Assembly (NCBI GenBank): GCA_026929865.2
Contig: CM049397.1
Location: 4,038,001 to 4,102,000 of the forward strand
Origin: Hyperoplus lanceolatus
Lineage: Eukaryota > Chordata > Actinopteri > Uranoscopiformes > Ammodytidae
Reading direction: 5' to 3'
DNA length: 64,000 bases
The notes beneath the pieces were generated by a model that was not told where the DNA came from, searched no databases, and saw only the letters and a program-made list of their open reading frames with translations. Numbering within the stretch: the first letter of the stretch is position 1; the number at the start of each line of letters is the position of its first letter. Shown here in pieces: positions 14,514-29,384 of the stretch. Position numbers and translations under genes: made by a program.

Positions 14514-15100
14514 CTAGACAGTTCTGCAGGGTGTTAAAAGAGCTCTGTAGGTTCTGAACAGATTGCTGCACTGAATCAGAAATGCAATACAGTACAGTGT
14601 CGTCCCCATACAAATGGGTACATGGCAGTTTTGTAGTGATGAAACAATGTTATTGATGTAAATTGTGAATAGGATCAATTTTAAATTGAGCCCTGTGAAC
14701 ACCATTTGTAACTGTTAAAAACTCAAGTTTGGTAGCTTCCCAGTTTTACTGACTGCTGTCTATCAGAGAGATAGTCCCTAAACCAGCTACATGTAGAATA
14801 ATCAAAACCAATTTCATGCAGCCTCTAAAAGCAAATGGTGATCTAAAGTATCAAAGCTTTTGACAGATCAACAAAAAGTGCTGCACAGTGCATTTTTTTA
14901 TCGATAGCTGTAACAATGTTGTCTAAGACCAAAGTGACAGCAGATACGGTACTGTGGCCTGCCCTAAAACGAGATTGAATGACCAAAATGGAAGCACTGG
15001 ATAAAAAGGTTTTCAACTGAGTATTAATGACTGATTCTAGAATTTTTGCCAGGCATGGGAGTTTGGAAATTGGCCTGTAGTTATTGATAACTTTTGTCAC
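14514..15100 (-). pseudogene. LINE ORF2 fragment: reverse-transcriptase core
   Basis: The frame at 15100-14843 has NNYRPISKLPCLAKILE, the F/SRFRAGHST motif and ALFVDLSKA, which contains the first catalytic Asp of reverse transcriptase. Further along, in a different frame, the codons at 14610-14599 spell YGDD followed by TVLYC, the second catalytic box. Several frame changes separate the two, so the enzyme is inactivated. Confidence 0.85.
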
Positions 15101-15860
15101 CCCTTTATGTAATGGAATGACGTGAGCTTTTTCCAGACTTTAGGAACAATACCAGAGGAGATGGAAAGATTAAAAATATGGGTTATTTGTTTTGATATGA
15201 TAAGTGCAGAGATTTATTGAAAATGGGTCCAAATTGTCCTCTCCCATGTACTTCCTGGGTTGATGGGCAAGAAGCTTATCTACAACAATACTTGTTGGAA
15301 CTTGAACAAGGCTGAAAAGAGGAGTTTTAGAGACAGGTGGCATGCTATTTTTATTTCTGGTGGTGGAAGGCGTAGATACTCCATTGTGAAAGAGTTTACC
15401 AGCAGCTATAATGTGTTTATTGAAAGCTAAACCAATTTCTTTCTGATCATTTAAAGTCTGATCATTTATGTTTAACTGACTGGGAACTGCTAGAATTATT
15501 TTTGTTATAATTCACAGCCTTCCAAAATAGTGCAGGGTTGGAGTAGCAGTTGGAAATTAGTTTGAGTAATCTGATTTAGCTTTCCTAACCATGGATATGC
15601 ACCTATTTCTGATTTGTCTGAAAGCAGTCCACTTAAGAGTTTTCACCAGAGCGTCTAGCTAGGGACCATGCTTTATTTCTCTCTGCAAATACATCGGACA
15701 CCATTTGTGAACCAGGGGTTTGATCTATTTTTACCTCGGTGCTTTTTAAGGGGTGCATACTTGTTCAAAATGGAGGAGAAAGTATTGGTGAAAAATGCTA
15801 AGGCCAATTCCACATCAGATATTACACTTGTGAGATGAATGTCACTTTGATAGAGTTCAT

Positions 15861-16265
15861 TTAAAATGCTTGCTCGTTAAAAACCTTTAAAATTACGCTA
15901 ATAATGATTTTGGGTTGAGATTTTTTAAGATGAATACTTCTGATACAGGCCACCGGGCAGTGATCACTGATTCCAAGCTCAAAGACACCTGCAGAAACTA
16001 TTTTATTGCTTTGATTTGATAATATTAAATTGATCAAAGTTGATTTTGCTGGGTTTTTTAGATTAGGTCTTGTGGGCTCAGTTATTATTTGTGTAAGATT
16101 TAGGTTGCTACAGATTTCTTTAAAAGGTTCAGAGGCACCAGAAAGCCAGTCAATGTTAAAATCACCCATCATAATGACCTCCTCTATTTACATATGGAGA
16201 GATTAAATGTGCTAGCTCACTCAAGGAGCTAGTTACCGCTGAAGGGGGCCTGTACACACCAATTA
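15861..16265 (-). pseudogene. LINE ORF2 fragment: APE-type endonuclease
   Basis: The frame has the motifs MMGDFNIDWL and ISDHCPVA, the Asp/Asn and Asp/His active-site motifs of apurinic-type LINE endonucleases. Just upstream, in another frame (about 16225-16250), is VYRPPSA, another conserved endonuclease box. This is the N-terminal end of the element at 13565-16265. The 5' UTR and any ORF1 are not recognisable. Confidence 0.83.
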
Positions 16266-16749
16266 TGTATATTTAACTACTCACTACTAATAATTTATGA
16301 ATACAATAATGGAATCGTAAACCATATTTAGTGTATTTTCAATTTGGATCCAAAATGTATGCATGTGTTGTGTTTATTTGACTAAACCTCTGTAAACTGT
16401 TTGTGTCTGTACACCCTATTTATCCTATACAACCATCTCAGCCATTATCTCAACATTAGTTTTTCAATAGTCTACTCTTTAACTAAAAATCTCAACTTGT
16501 AAAGCTGCTGCATCATCTAAACTTTCTATAACCATTCTTAGCAGTCTTCTCAATGTTATTACTGAAGTATTCACCACATGTTGTTGATTGTCTAATTTAT
16601 GATGTAGCCACAAATAAGACAATACTGTTTGTACAGTACAGCATATACAAACTATGTATAAGATATACAACTGTATGCATTGTAGATAGTCACATTTGCA
16701 TATTTATTTAAACATTTCTGAGAAAAAAAATACAAACAAAAATATTGTT

Positions 16750-17046
16750 TTAAAGGAGCTGTAAGCGGAATGGTCAGTTTAGCTAACTTCCTGTCAGTTA
16801 CTGCAGTTAGCAGTCCCCTCGCTCGTCCCCACGTCACCACATTAATGCACTGCGGTCTTCGAGCAGCAAGTTATCTAGCATCATCTCAGATCCATAAGTG
16901 TGATAAAACATGATAAAAACCATCAAAACAGACATTGGGAAGGATTTCTATCTGCTCCGCCATTATAAGCGCATAAACATTCACCCATGTGTCGCTCTGG
17001 CGTGCACCGGCAGTGAGACCATGAGTGAGACGGGTGCGGAGGGTGT
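16750..17046 (-). repeat. Dispersed TTAA-type repeat, copy 1
   Basis: The stretch from about 16915 to 17046 is the reverse complement of 29590-29705, sharing for example the complement of catggtctcactgcc and of ggcggagcag. A third, interrupted copy lies at 60488-63200. At 16750 it begins TTAAAGGAGCTGTAAGCGG, like the TTAAAGGTGAAGTAAGCGG start at 29385. This suggests a TTAA-targeting (piggyBac or Kolobok-like) MITE. Confidence 0.6.
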
Positions 17047-17389
17047 GGGTTTATAGAGTTATCTCTTGTCAATGAAAGAAATTTCGGGATATTACATACA
17101 TTTGAAATGCTGATTGCATGCAGAGCAGCTGACTAAGAGCTTGGCTTTGTGAAACGCGCACATAATGTAAGTGATTAGACCTACTGTATGAATAAACTGT
17201 TAAATCAACAGTTATATTAGTATAAATAAACTGCTTACTTCACCTTTGATGTAAGTATGCCTCGGCATAATCAACTAGCAACGACTCATAATGCTATCTA
17301 TACGTTACAATGTTTCCCCTGAGCCTAATCACCTTCATCTCGCCTTTTCACAACAGTTTTTTCTTTAGTTTTTTTTAGCCTAATGGCCA

Positions 17390-17719
17390 TTGTCGTTAGA
17401 GGGGATTGCCTCTAATGTGATGGCTGCCTCTCTGATTCTTTTCGGTCCCCCTCTCTCCCCTCCTCTTCCTGGTATTATTCAAGTTCGCGACCAAAGAGCT
17501 CGAGCGCTCCGCCGGTCCACACCACTGTGCTCGTGCTCGCTGACGTCAGCAAACTTATCCAGCAGCTGTGGAGGCGAGCCGTGCCGTGCGGAGCGAAGAG
17601 GAGAGAGGGAATGAGTCTGCTGGATGTAGTGGAGCGCCGAGGTGGACCGTGGTGTGGGCTTTTTTATTTCTACTTCTCCTCCTCTCAACGGGACCATTCG
17701 GAGTTGTACTTGTTCCAGT
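17390..17719 (+). promoter_or_regulatory. CpG-rich candidate promoter and first exon
   Basis: This is the densest CpG region in the window, against an AT-rich background. It has a near-palindromic CRE-like site, gctgacgtcagc, at about 17539. The following purine-rich leader contains an ATG at 17611. At 17720-17725 there is a consensus splice donor (gtgagt) following ccagt, so a plus-strand exon ending at 17719 is plausible. CpGs continue to about 18070, as in many vertebrate first introns. The short frame crossing the donor has no recognised domain, so the exon may be mostly 5' UTR. It lies inside what should be intron of the minus-strand calcineurin gene. It could be a nested or antisense gene or an alternative promoter, and I cannot name it. 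Confidence 0.5.
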
Positions 17720-17725
17720 GTGAGT

Positions 17726-20700
17726 AAATGCGGTCTCATTTATTTATTTATTTGCTTTTTTTAATGAGAACTGAGATTTCCCATAGCGCTGTTTGGAGTT
17801 AGCTGTGTCGACTGTCTGTTGTGTATTGCTGCTGGCAACACGCTCGCCTTGTGCTGTACGCTATGTTGTTGTCTTCCACCGAAAAGTCCAAGTAGACACT
17901 TTTGCCGTCGACTTCTTTCTTCATGTTCTACTTTGTTACAGAATATAGCCTACGCTTTGTGTCGTAACACACAAACAGTCCTGACCTAACGGGAAACTTT
18001 CGCGAGCTAATGTCTCGAGCTCGCTCTCCTTTCATGGGGCGAAAATCTCTCTCTCGCTCTCGCTATCCACTTGTTGTCACTTTGAAGTTAAGACACGTTT
18101 TAATGTCATGACCTCGTTTTGAACCTCGAATTCTTATTTGACATGTCGCTTGCTTCTCGCTGCGCGTGTCATTTTCAACAGTGGCGTTCGATTGGCTGTT
18201 TAACATTGTATTGAATGATGTACAGACATTGTGGGAAAGAACTAGATATGTCCATATGTCCACTTCTCTTATACTACCTCTAGCTAGCCTAAACATACAC
18301 AGGAAGGTGGGCAGACTGAACTGATGAAGTTGCTGTACTTCAAATGCAGCTATAATTAGGTTAAGTTACTAAATATAGGCCTAAAATGTTTCTCTGACTC
18401 CACTATTTCTGAATGTTGTACGTTTGCTGTTTCTCTCTCTCTCTGTCTGTTTGTGCGTCTGTGTGTACCTGCTTGCTTGTGTTGACAGCATCCCTTCCTA
18501 TTGCTTTGTCAGACAGCATGAGGCTTATTGAGGCGAGTGACACTCTTCAAAACGAGCTAAGGATCTATTATTTAAATGGAATTTCACTCTCATCTTCACA
18601 CTTCAGACAATGTGCCTATACAGTAGGCTATACATGATTGTTTTCAATGGGAATCCAGCATGGGGCTTAAGCTTGGCTAAATTGTCGGCCATTGTTTGCT
18701 GTGAGATATTAATAACTTAAGTAATGCATTATACACCCACTAACTGTGGATGGATAAGCGTCTGTAGCTGTGCTTCTGGTTTCTCTCTCACAGTTCTCAT
18801 TGCATTGCAGAGAGAGCGAGAGAGACAGAGAGAGAATGAGGGACCATTCTCTGCGTGCGCTTGTGAAATAGCTCTCTTTGGAGACTTGTTGAAGTCAGCA
18901 ATAAGCATTGTGTTAAGCAAATGCACATTGTCCATCTCCGGTCTGTCTGGCCTGTTTTTTTTTAACAGGTCGAAGGCGAAACATCCCGTTTGTAAAAGGT
19001 CTGGGTGTTTTATAGGCGTCTGGCAAGCAGTAATTGAATAGCACAGCTCTCCAAGTGGCTCATATTGTACGCTGAGAAAATCAGCATGAATTAGCCTTGA
19101 GGCTTCTACAAATTGCAATTGAGGGGCCGGCAGTTTTTCATGTTCCCTCAGTCAGTGTGCTTGCCAGGACTATAAGGGCAGGCAAGGTGGTCCCGGATAT
19201 CTGATTTCAAAACAGAGTTAAGTAAAGGTTGTGTAAAATGAAATGACAAAAAGTCGTTATTCACCTTGTGTTTCACTGTGTTGCAGACTGTTTTTTTGCT
19301 GGTGGAAATATATCGGGTACGCAGTGTGATAGCGTCTTTTGTAAACAAGTCCTTCGCTAGTGTCTAAATGCTATAAATCTAGGCACATTTTGAAATAGAA
19401 TATATTTTGTTGATTTATTGCAGAGCATGCTGAATAGTGCCCCAGATCCTAAGAATAGGGAACTGTCTCTGTATTATTGTATGGCTGAGAATGCTCCTGC
19501 ATAAAGCCTGTAATTCACTGCTGTTTGAGAAGATAATACATACAAACAATGCAGGTTTTAAGGGCCACGTGCCACGTCATTTTGAAAGAGCCTAGCATTG
19601 GTTTTCATACACAGGTGGGACAGGGCCTGGTTTTACTTCATCTGAGGGTCCTGTGCTTTCAAATGAGTGTTTACCCTCTGAACATGCTGCTGTTTTTCAT
19701 CGCTTTTCACTCTTTTTGTGTACAGTATTTTGGCACAGTCACTCATGTCATACTGTTCTTTTTTATAGCCATCATTTGACATGTCAGTGGTTCTGTGCAT
19801 GTTCCAAGAGGAAATTGTTTATGATCTTTGAAATTATTTGGTTTAATGTTCCTCTTGATTTTCCATTTTTTATGTTTTCTTAACATTTTGGGGAAAAAAC
19901 TCAATTTTATGTGATCTAATGTTATGTCAAACCTATAGGTGAGCTTCTTTTTGCCCTTATTTCTCAACACTTTGTGACACATAACCCTGGGATGCCATGC
20001 TCCATTAGCTGACTGTTGTTTGTTTGTACTGGGACCATGTCATCATCAATGTGAATCAACAGATTAGGTTTTGATTAAAACAACAACAACAACATAGAAC
20101 CTGTTGAGAGGGTTGAATGTGTCACTACATGGAAGACTTAAGGCCAGGACACACCGGCCCGATAATCGCCGTCGTAGAATCGGGAGGGGGCAGGGACACA
20201 AATCTGTTTGGTCTGTGCCGTGAAATCGGTCATCGTAGATGTCGTCGGGCTTCTTTTGAGCCGATTGAACATGTTCAGTCTTTCAGTTGGAGCAATTTGA
20301 TTTGTGGAGGGCTAGCGAATCAGTGAAGCCCGGAAGTGAGGCGGGTAGCACAAACAGCTAACAACAGTTAGCCATCGTTTTAATATGTTTGTTTGTTTCG
20401 TTCAGCGAGTACTCACATGCATCAACCTTTCTTGACTGCTCGACACCATGTTCGACACTCTCTGCTAAAAATGGTGCTCTTTATGGTCCATAAATATAAA
20501 TACGTATTTCTATCTATGTTTATGGTCTAGAGAGCCGTCCCATCATTTCCGGCTTCCGTATTTTTTCGGGCCCCAATACAGATTAGCGCCGCCTGCTGTT
20601 ATGGAAACATTACATCACACATCAAGGACTCCCAGCTGGCTTCAAAGACCTGTAGCTGGAATTCTTCCAGGAAATAAGTTAGTGGTGCAATCAGTCACCT

Positions 20701-23181
20701 GCTGAGCTGAATTTGTACATCCACCTATTTTGATTTGATCGTTGACGTGGAAATGTTCATCATTCTAAAGAGTAAAGGTGTGTGTGTGTGTGTCTCTGTC
20801 ATTATGTCAGGATATCTCTGCTATGTCGTTGTTCTAGCAGAATATCATTATTCTGATTACAGTATTGAAGCTGACATATTGATGGATTTTTGATTACGGT
20901 AATCGTACACACATATCGATCCATGCCATCTGAGAAGAAATGTCTTCATCTCATCACATTAGTGTGGCATATGAGAAGAAAAGACACATTTCAATGTAGC
21001 CTTGTGTTAACTGGCAAATAAAGCATATTTACTGAATTTAGGAGAAGCAGCGTTTTTTGCCAGTGTAATTTTGACAGCAACACTCGAGCTTGCCACTCGT
21101 TTTAGAGGACACTCCATCAATCAGACAGTGACTGATAACATTGTTACTATCAGCCTCGGGGCCCCAGTTCCTCACTGTCACCAAAAACTCTATAACATCC
21201 AGTTCATCTTTCCACCAGGAGCTGTGTGTTGTCAGATTGCTGGAAGGCTCAAGTGACTTCAACTTCACACTCACTCCAAAAAACATCAAACAAGCTTTTC
21301 ATCCAATATGACTATTGCAGCTGCTGCCTTTGCAATCAAAAGTGGGCAAGAAGATTACACGGCTCAATGATGTCCTCTTCATCATGTCCATGTCATGACA
21401 AAATCCATCTTACAGGCTAAAACCACACCAGTGACCGGCGGTTTAGCCTTTTTAGTCCACACACAAAGATTACAACTGTACACTATAACCGGAGCTTTTT
21501 GAAAACTCTTGGTCACTCTTGGTGATGACTTTGTTTTTGAGAAAGCCGTAATAGTGAACATCAAAGATGGCTGCGGATATGTTGTTTGAGTTTGAGACTG
21601 GTTTGGCTTCGACCCTTTACAATTTGGAAGATGGCACTCAAATCTTTCATTAGCAAGTAAGTGGAAGGTTCTGTTTTGCCGACCGACCATGGCAAAAGTT
21701 TAATTTAACAGCTGTTTGCTAAACAAACGCGGCATAATACACCACCTTGTGCATCGCTCTGATTGGTTGTAGTGCTATCCAACTGCGTGCAGTGGCATTT
21801 GAAATGCACAAGTAGGAGCTGCCCCTTGAGTTGGAAATTACTATTGATCGTGGCCAGACCCTCTATCGTTCAAGATATCAGGGTCTATATTTCCAGGCTA
21901 GGGAAAATGCGTTTTTTTGGAAATATCCTAAACGGGTGAAGTGGACATGGCTTAAGTCCAGATAATATTAGATATTGTATACTCAAGACTCTGGATACTC
22001 TAAAGTGCTGTCTCCCACAAATGTCAAAGCAGTCAGTCTCACAAATTCTGTGATTTAAATAATCCTCTTAGCATTTATTATACATCTTAATCATGGACTT
22101 TTGCAAATGAGATGCTTGAGGGAGCCTTGGGGTGTATGCATCTTACTGGCTCTCTTCCATACTTGTGTCCTGTTTCTTTTGTCTGGCTTCCTCTCAGATG
22201 AGACCGCTATTGTTTGGGTAAATGGAGGCACCTTTATCAGCGCTAATGGATCCTCATTGTTGTTCATATGAGGTGCCAATTTGGAAGTATGTTAAGACAC
22301 TCAAGGGGAGAAAAAGACAATATACTGTAGCTTATAAAGTCCCAGTTTTATAGGGTACATTTTACTCTCAGTGCTTTGATGTTAGAGCTGGAAATAACAT
22401 TTCTGGGACACTTTTCTTCAGCATAAATTCTTAGAGCCACTATTTAACCAAACACGTAGTGTGTTAAACGTTTACGGAACCTTAATAGACAGTATTTCCC
22501 ATTCAATTTCAATGAAACATGCAATACAATTTATATTTATAGCTTTATAAATGAATCTAAATGTTTTTCATTTGAATGCAATTAATTTGATGCATGGGTC
22601 ATTGACAAAGAGATAAACCACACTGGATCGTAGGGTGTTAGTGTGGATGAACTGAAGTGTGTCCCGATACTTATTCTAATACATGGACTGATTCCAGGTA
22701 CCGATCCTTTAATAATTGTTCTTCCAAAGTTCCAAATATTTATGTGAAGTTCAAGTAACACAGTAGTCAGCTTTACCATTTACCATAACACAACAAAGAA
22801 ACAGATTTAATGTGGATTGGTCATGTCATGACTGATACCTGCTCCCTATGATAGGTGAATCCCTTGTTTAGTCGATCAACTGAAAATAAATTGGCAACTA
22901 GTTTGCTTTTTCTTTATTGTAACACTGAACTAAAATTGTTGGACAAAACAAACAATTTGTAATGTCACCCTCTATCTACTCAAGGAAGTTGGGACTGGGA
23001 AAACATTAGATAATGTTGATTTACTGTAGACCAAATACAGTAAAATGTAAGTTTTGAGAACCAAGTGAACTGTTATCCATAGCCTTTAGTTAGAATGGTC
23101 TTTAAGATGTTTTCATCACTGGCCGTTTTAAACAGAAGGCAGCCCACAGGGGCGCTGACAACTCTATAAAAGTAAAGCACG
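17726..23181. other. Gene-free stretch
   Basis: There are no supportable exons. The first 350 bases remain CpG-rich, beside the candidate promoter. Around 20140-20640 there is GC-rich sequence starting aggccaggacacaccggccc and ending in cagattagcgccgcctgctg; it looks like part of a DNA transposon, but I see no matching second end. A SINE-like repeat at about 21693-21905 has an inverted relative at 59739-59955. Confidence 0.5.
21693..21905 (+). repeat. Dispersed repeat, inverted partner of 59739-59955
   Basis: Shared blocks include gtgctatccaa/c and the complement of tctggccatgatcaatag. The repeat ends in ccaggctag and is reversed at the other locus. It probably belongs to a MITE family with a tagcctgg-like end. 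Confidence 0.65.
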
Positions 23182-23192
23182 TTCATTCTGTA

Positions 23193-23403
23193 TTTTTATT
23201 TATTTTTTTAAGATTTTTTCTTTTTCTTTTTAAGATTTTTTTTTTTTGCATTTTTATGCTTTATTGATAGTGTAAAGACAGAGTTGAAATGGGGCAGAGA
23301 GTGGAGGGACATGCAGAGATCCGCGGGCTGGAATCGAACCCGGGTCCGCTGCTGGCCGAGGCCAATGGGGGGGACGCCCTACCAACTGAGCTAAGGGCGC
23401 CCC
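23193..23403 (-). mobile_element. tRNA-derived SINE with 11-bp target-site duplication
   Basis: On the minus strand it starts GGGGCGCCCTTAGCTCAGTTG, which includes a Pol III A box, followed by the B box GGTTCGATTCC and a body ending in a CAATAAAGCATAAA-like tail and a T-rich run on the plus strand. It is flanked by the exact 11-bp repeat TTCATTCTGTA (23182-23192 and 23404-23414), the mark of LINE-driven retroposition. It is a SINE and not a tRNA gene, because the tRNA-like head is joined to a long unrelated body with an A-rich tail. Confidence 0.92.
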
Positions 23404-24050
23404 TTCATTCTGTAGTTCTTAACTGAATATATGATCATGCATTGTGTTTCAATCTACAGTATGTAATGTTACATCAAATGTTCACAGTTAAACCTGCTCC
23501 CATTTAAAGCCTAATGAGTCAGTCATGACAACTTCAGTGATTGATGAATCATCTTATTGGCCTTTCTGCTTGGATGCCACATTATGTACCAGAATGGAAA
23601 TGGCTTTTTCTGTAAAACACTTAACATAGGTGTGCCTTAAGGTACACAAACAACATGTTTAATGCCTACAGTAATGCCCTGCTTCTCCTCCCAAGGTTGT
23701 GATATGTTTCTTGTGTTAAAACACACAGGAAGAGTATATTTATGTATTCACTGTGCCTGCTAATGCAATATAAAGCGTCCGTCTCATTGCTAGAACATTG
23801 AAAGGTCAGCCGGAAATGCGGTCAAAGTTGCAATATGCTGAATGGTCAAGGGCAGTGCTGACACCAAGGTAGGCAGCAGACGTGCACCATGGGAAACAAT
23901 AGGTCATTCAGTGCAGATCCGCTTCCCCATTAATCATGTTATGTGTCCAAGCCTTCACATAGTCTTCTGAAATCATATCAGTTATGTGTTCTGTGGGAGG
24001 ACTCATTTGTTTCCATTGCTTTTATTACAAACTACTAATTACACACATTG

Positions 24051-25461
24051 GCCCTCATTTATCAAACTTGCGTGGAAACTGGTGCAGATTCTGGCGCAAA
24101 TACCTCCCTACGCCTGGTATCGTGATCAGACAAACAGTCGTATCTCGCTAATCTCGGTGTACGCCAGGCCATTGTTGATAAATGCGGTGGCTGGAAAACA
24201 ATCGTATCACGCCCCTATATTTTCTCAGTTTAGAGGCTCCTGCCCAGAGGTTTTACGACATGGATATGCACATTACGGCACAGAAGAGGAACTTCTGAAG
24301 TAGAAATTGACAAAATAACAGCGAAAGAAGAAAAAAAGAGTTTCATTTCTGAGCATTACAAGCGGTATCAAAGAACGACAAAAGGCAGCAGTTCGGAAGG
24401 AAATAACTCCTGCGGTCAACATGCTGATGTTGACAACAAAACGATCTCCAGCGCTCAAATGCTATAAAACAGGATACAATTATATGTCGCCAATTCTTTA
24501 CATATATGAAGAAAAAGTGGTCTGACTCAAATCGCCACTAAAAAAAGCGTGTTGCTGTTCTGAAATGCAACCAACGTGCAGGCATAATATAAGTGGTAGA
24601 GGAGAAAAAGACGCACCAACTGTCCGATAATGGTCCCCATAAAAGAAATACAGAAAGATTAAAATGTATTGGCCCTTTTAGATAGCACTACTCAAAAGGG
24701 GTTTAAAAACTAAAAATAACACATTTTGCATTTTACTGTATGACAGCATTGGCACGTAAGTGGTCAGCCTCGTCGTCAGCTGCACAAGCCGACCCGGCAA
24801 CGATCAGCTGTGAGCGCCCACTGTCCTGGTGAGCTGCCTCACCAGCAGATCGGAAAAACGTGCCGGTTAACGTGTGGAAATAAATCAATACTTGCCATCA
24901 ATGACACATTAAAAGAGGAACTAACATCTAAAAAGTGCGTCAAATAAATAAAATGTTAAGTTGAATGTTGTGCTCTGTATTTTTTATCATAAAGAGCAGT
25001 GTAGGCCTACTACATATTTAATACTTAGGCTAACATTTTGAATGAATGCAGCCCCCGTGCCTCAGTGTCCCCCCAGCTGCTCCAAGTCAAAGATAACTGC
25101 TCTTACGCAGTCCCATGCAGCGCTCCAAAGTGGCCGGTGTGCGCACTATGGAATCAGCTCTCCTACTCAGTTTCACACCATATGCTGCACACTTTTAAGT
25201 GATTAATATCTTTATTTTGGCTCTCCAAGTAAACACTGCATTTGTATTATTCTCTAATAATTGTCCAACAACGCTATCGGTTACCCGGCACAGCCTGCAC
25301 TGCGAGTCCATGCTGTTTATAAACTTGCGTACACGAGCTGAGAGCTTGCTATGGATTTGAGCTTATCCCACGCTCACGTCCATATTGATAAATGCCGAGA
25401 TTTGCGTGGAAATGTACGTACACCCATTTTTCTGGTCTACGCACGGTTGATAAATGAGGGC
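24051..25461. mobile_element. 1.4 kb TIR DNA transposon, non-autonomous
   Basis: The left end gccctcatttatcaa and the right end ttgataaatgagggc are perfect inverted repeats. Direct repeats CATTG flank them (24046-24050 and 25462-25466). If the TIR is read one or two bases longer, the duplication shortens accordingly, so the superfamily is uncertain. The interior has subterminal repeats (for example aaacttgcg near both ends) but no transposase frame. Confidence 0.82.
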
Positions 25462-25466
25462 CATTG

Positions 25467-27618
<2,152 letters not shown>

Positions 27619-28292
27619 AGTGTGTGCTTAGGGAGTACATTAGGGTATTCCTACAGCTGTGTGCATGATCAAAACCCGTAGGAAGTCACGCTTACCCACA
27701 CTGTAAGGCTATGCACTAAGACAAGACAAGCTCATTGACTCTTCAATTTGCTCAAACATTCAATTAATACATGTGCTGGTTGGAATAAAATGCACTTCTA
27801 AGTGAGTCACTGAGTCAACCCATTAAAATGCAAGGGCCACGCATAACATTTGAAAGACAACTATGGAGAGTACATGAGGTAGGCCCAGTGGACACACATG
27901 ACTAGGGATGTAACAATATACCGCAAAACGGTCGTTCGCGATATGAAAAGGCCACAAATGTCAACGTACATTTTTTCTTGTAATACCGTGTCACGGTAAA
28001 GAGGCGAGCTTGCATGGTAAATGCGCTCGGTCATTGTGGAGAGTCTGGTGAGCAACGTTGTCATAAACGTAGCACTCAATCTAACACTGTATGGGTCACA
28101 CCAACATTGGAAACCAAACAATAACACATTGACACAACATCTTATCACTGAAACATGGTTTCTAACTTTAAACTGAACAGTCACGTCTCACGTGGGCCGT
28201 TGTTTACACTACGCAGAGCAGCACGTCCAGCTTCACAACATTGAGTCACGCAGCAGCAAAGAAGAAGAGAGAGAAAGAGAAAAGGGAGAGAT

Positions 28293-28364
28293 AGAGAAAA
28301 AGATCGGCATAGTAGCTTACCAGACTGAAGAGAAAAAGATCGGCATAGTAGCTTAACAGACTGA
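28293..28364. repeat. 36-bp tandem duplication
   Basis: Two adjacent 36-bp units (28293-28328 and 28329-28364) share aaaaagatcggcatagtagc. They differ at one base (ttacc/ttaac). Confidence 0.93.
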
Positions 28365-28641
28365 AGAGAATTCTGCTCGCAGGTGAATTATCATTATGAA
28401 TCCAGGCTAACGGAGGAAATGAGATGAATAAAAACTAAAATAAAAAAGCATCCACCGCGACCGTGCGCAACCGTAAGCGGCAAACCTTCGAAAGCCAGAT
28501 GAAAGAAATAAGTCCAAAGATCCTTAATATGTTCACCACAACTTCACGTGAATTCAGCATAGGAACTCAGCTATACTGGCAGGCTGCGCAATACTATGGA
28601 ATACCTACTAGGTCAAACAAGCTGACATTACTGTCAAACAT

Positions 28642-29224
28642 TAGCCTGGCTCCGCCCGCCTACCTACTTCTGCTCAAATTTAATTTTCCCTTCAGTAGTC
28701 AGTCTGGGGCTGCGGTGAATTTCTCAGCTTTAGCTCAGGAAAATCTCCGGCCGTCCAATCAGCGAACAGAGCGAGTGGCTGAGAATGATGACGTCAAAGT
28801 CGCGCTCCAGTTTCAGTTGAATGCTGCGTTCCTTTATACTCGGAACTCGGAGATTTACGACTTGGTAGTTTCGAGTTCCGATCTGTCTGTATTTCAGTGC
28901 ATCTGCTCACGAAAGTATAAATGACCAAAAGTTAGGCTCTAGCACGATACCGTTGCCAAGTACCGGGGTAGATCCATAGACTACAATATGTAGTGAAGTC
29001 GAATTTTCCGAGTTCCCAGTACAACTGGAAGCCGGCTCATGACATACGTCACGACCAAACCATATGCGATTGGTTGGCTGATCCAGAGTGGCACTGGGCA
29101 GATCCAATAGTTTTAAACTTCAACAGACACCCGCCTCCAAGTGAGTGAACTTTTGGCAAATAGAGCAGTTCCAGACCTTCTGTACAAATGAAATGAAGTG
29201 CGATGGTCTGGTTGGACCAGGCTA
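28642..29224. mobile_element. hAT-like MITE with exact target-site duplication
   Basis: The element begins tagcctgg and ends ccaggcta. The direct repeat GTCAAACA (28633-28640), with one further shared T, recurs at 29225-29232. An 8-bp duplication and short TIRs fit hAT. Its interior includes a CRE-like tgacgtca at about 28789 and a long open frame (28463-28924) that begins outside the element and is therefore not a gene. Confidence 0.82.
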
Positions 29225-29384
29225 GTCAAACATAGGTGACTTTGCGAAAGTGTGAGGAAGGGAGGGGGGAGAGGATTGCACTGCAAAAACATCGATTTTG
29301 AGTGCAATTTTAATTAATAACAAATAAAAATCATAATTTAATATTTTACTGAGTTAATTGTGCCTGTCATAATGTAGGCATATT

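Larger units (their letters stand above)
13565..16265 (-). mobile_element. L2-like (CR1/Jockey group) LINE, decayed
   Basis: The minus strand reads in order: endonuclease pieces (about 16265-15861), reverse-transcriptase palm and fingers (15100-14843), the catalytic YxDD box (14599-14610), the RT C-terminal part (14501-13763) and a 3' tail with a (TG)n array at about 13679-13709. Frameshifts and stops break the frame in several places, so it is inactive. The domain order and the lack of an LTR identify a non-LTR retrotransposon of the endonuclease-plus-RT type. The wording of the motifs is most like fish L2/CR1 elements. Both outer boundaries are approximate. Confidence 0.85.

Noticed and set aside
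18413-18637. Signal-peptide-like frame (MLYVCCFSLSLSVCAS)
   Set aside because: It comes from a CT-rich low-complexity tract and has no following domain or splice support.
23330-23403. Possible tRNA gene on the minus strand (A and B boxes)
   Set aside because: It is the head of a SINE: a long body with an A-rich tail follows and an 11-bp target duplication encloses the whole.
27902-27960. hAT-like left end (ctagggatgtaacaata)
   Set aside because: I found no matching right end or target duplication nearby, so I do not list an element.
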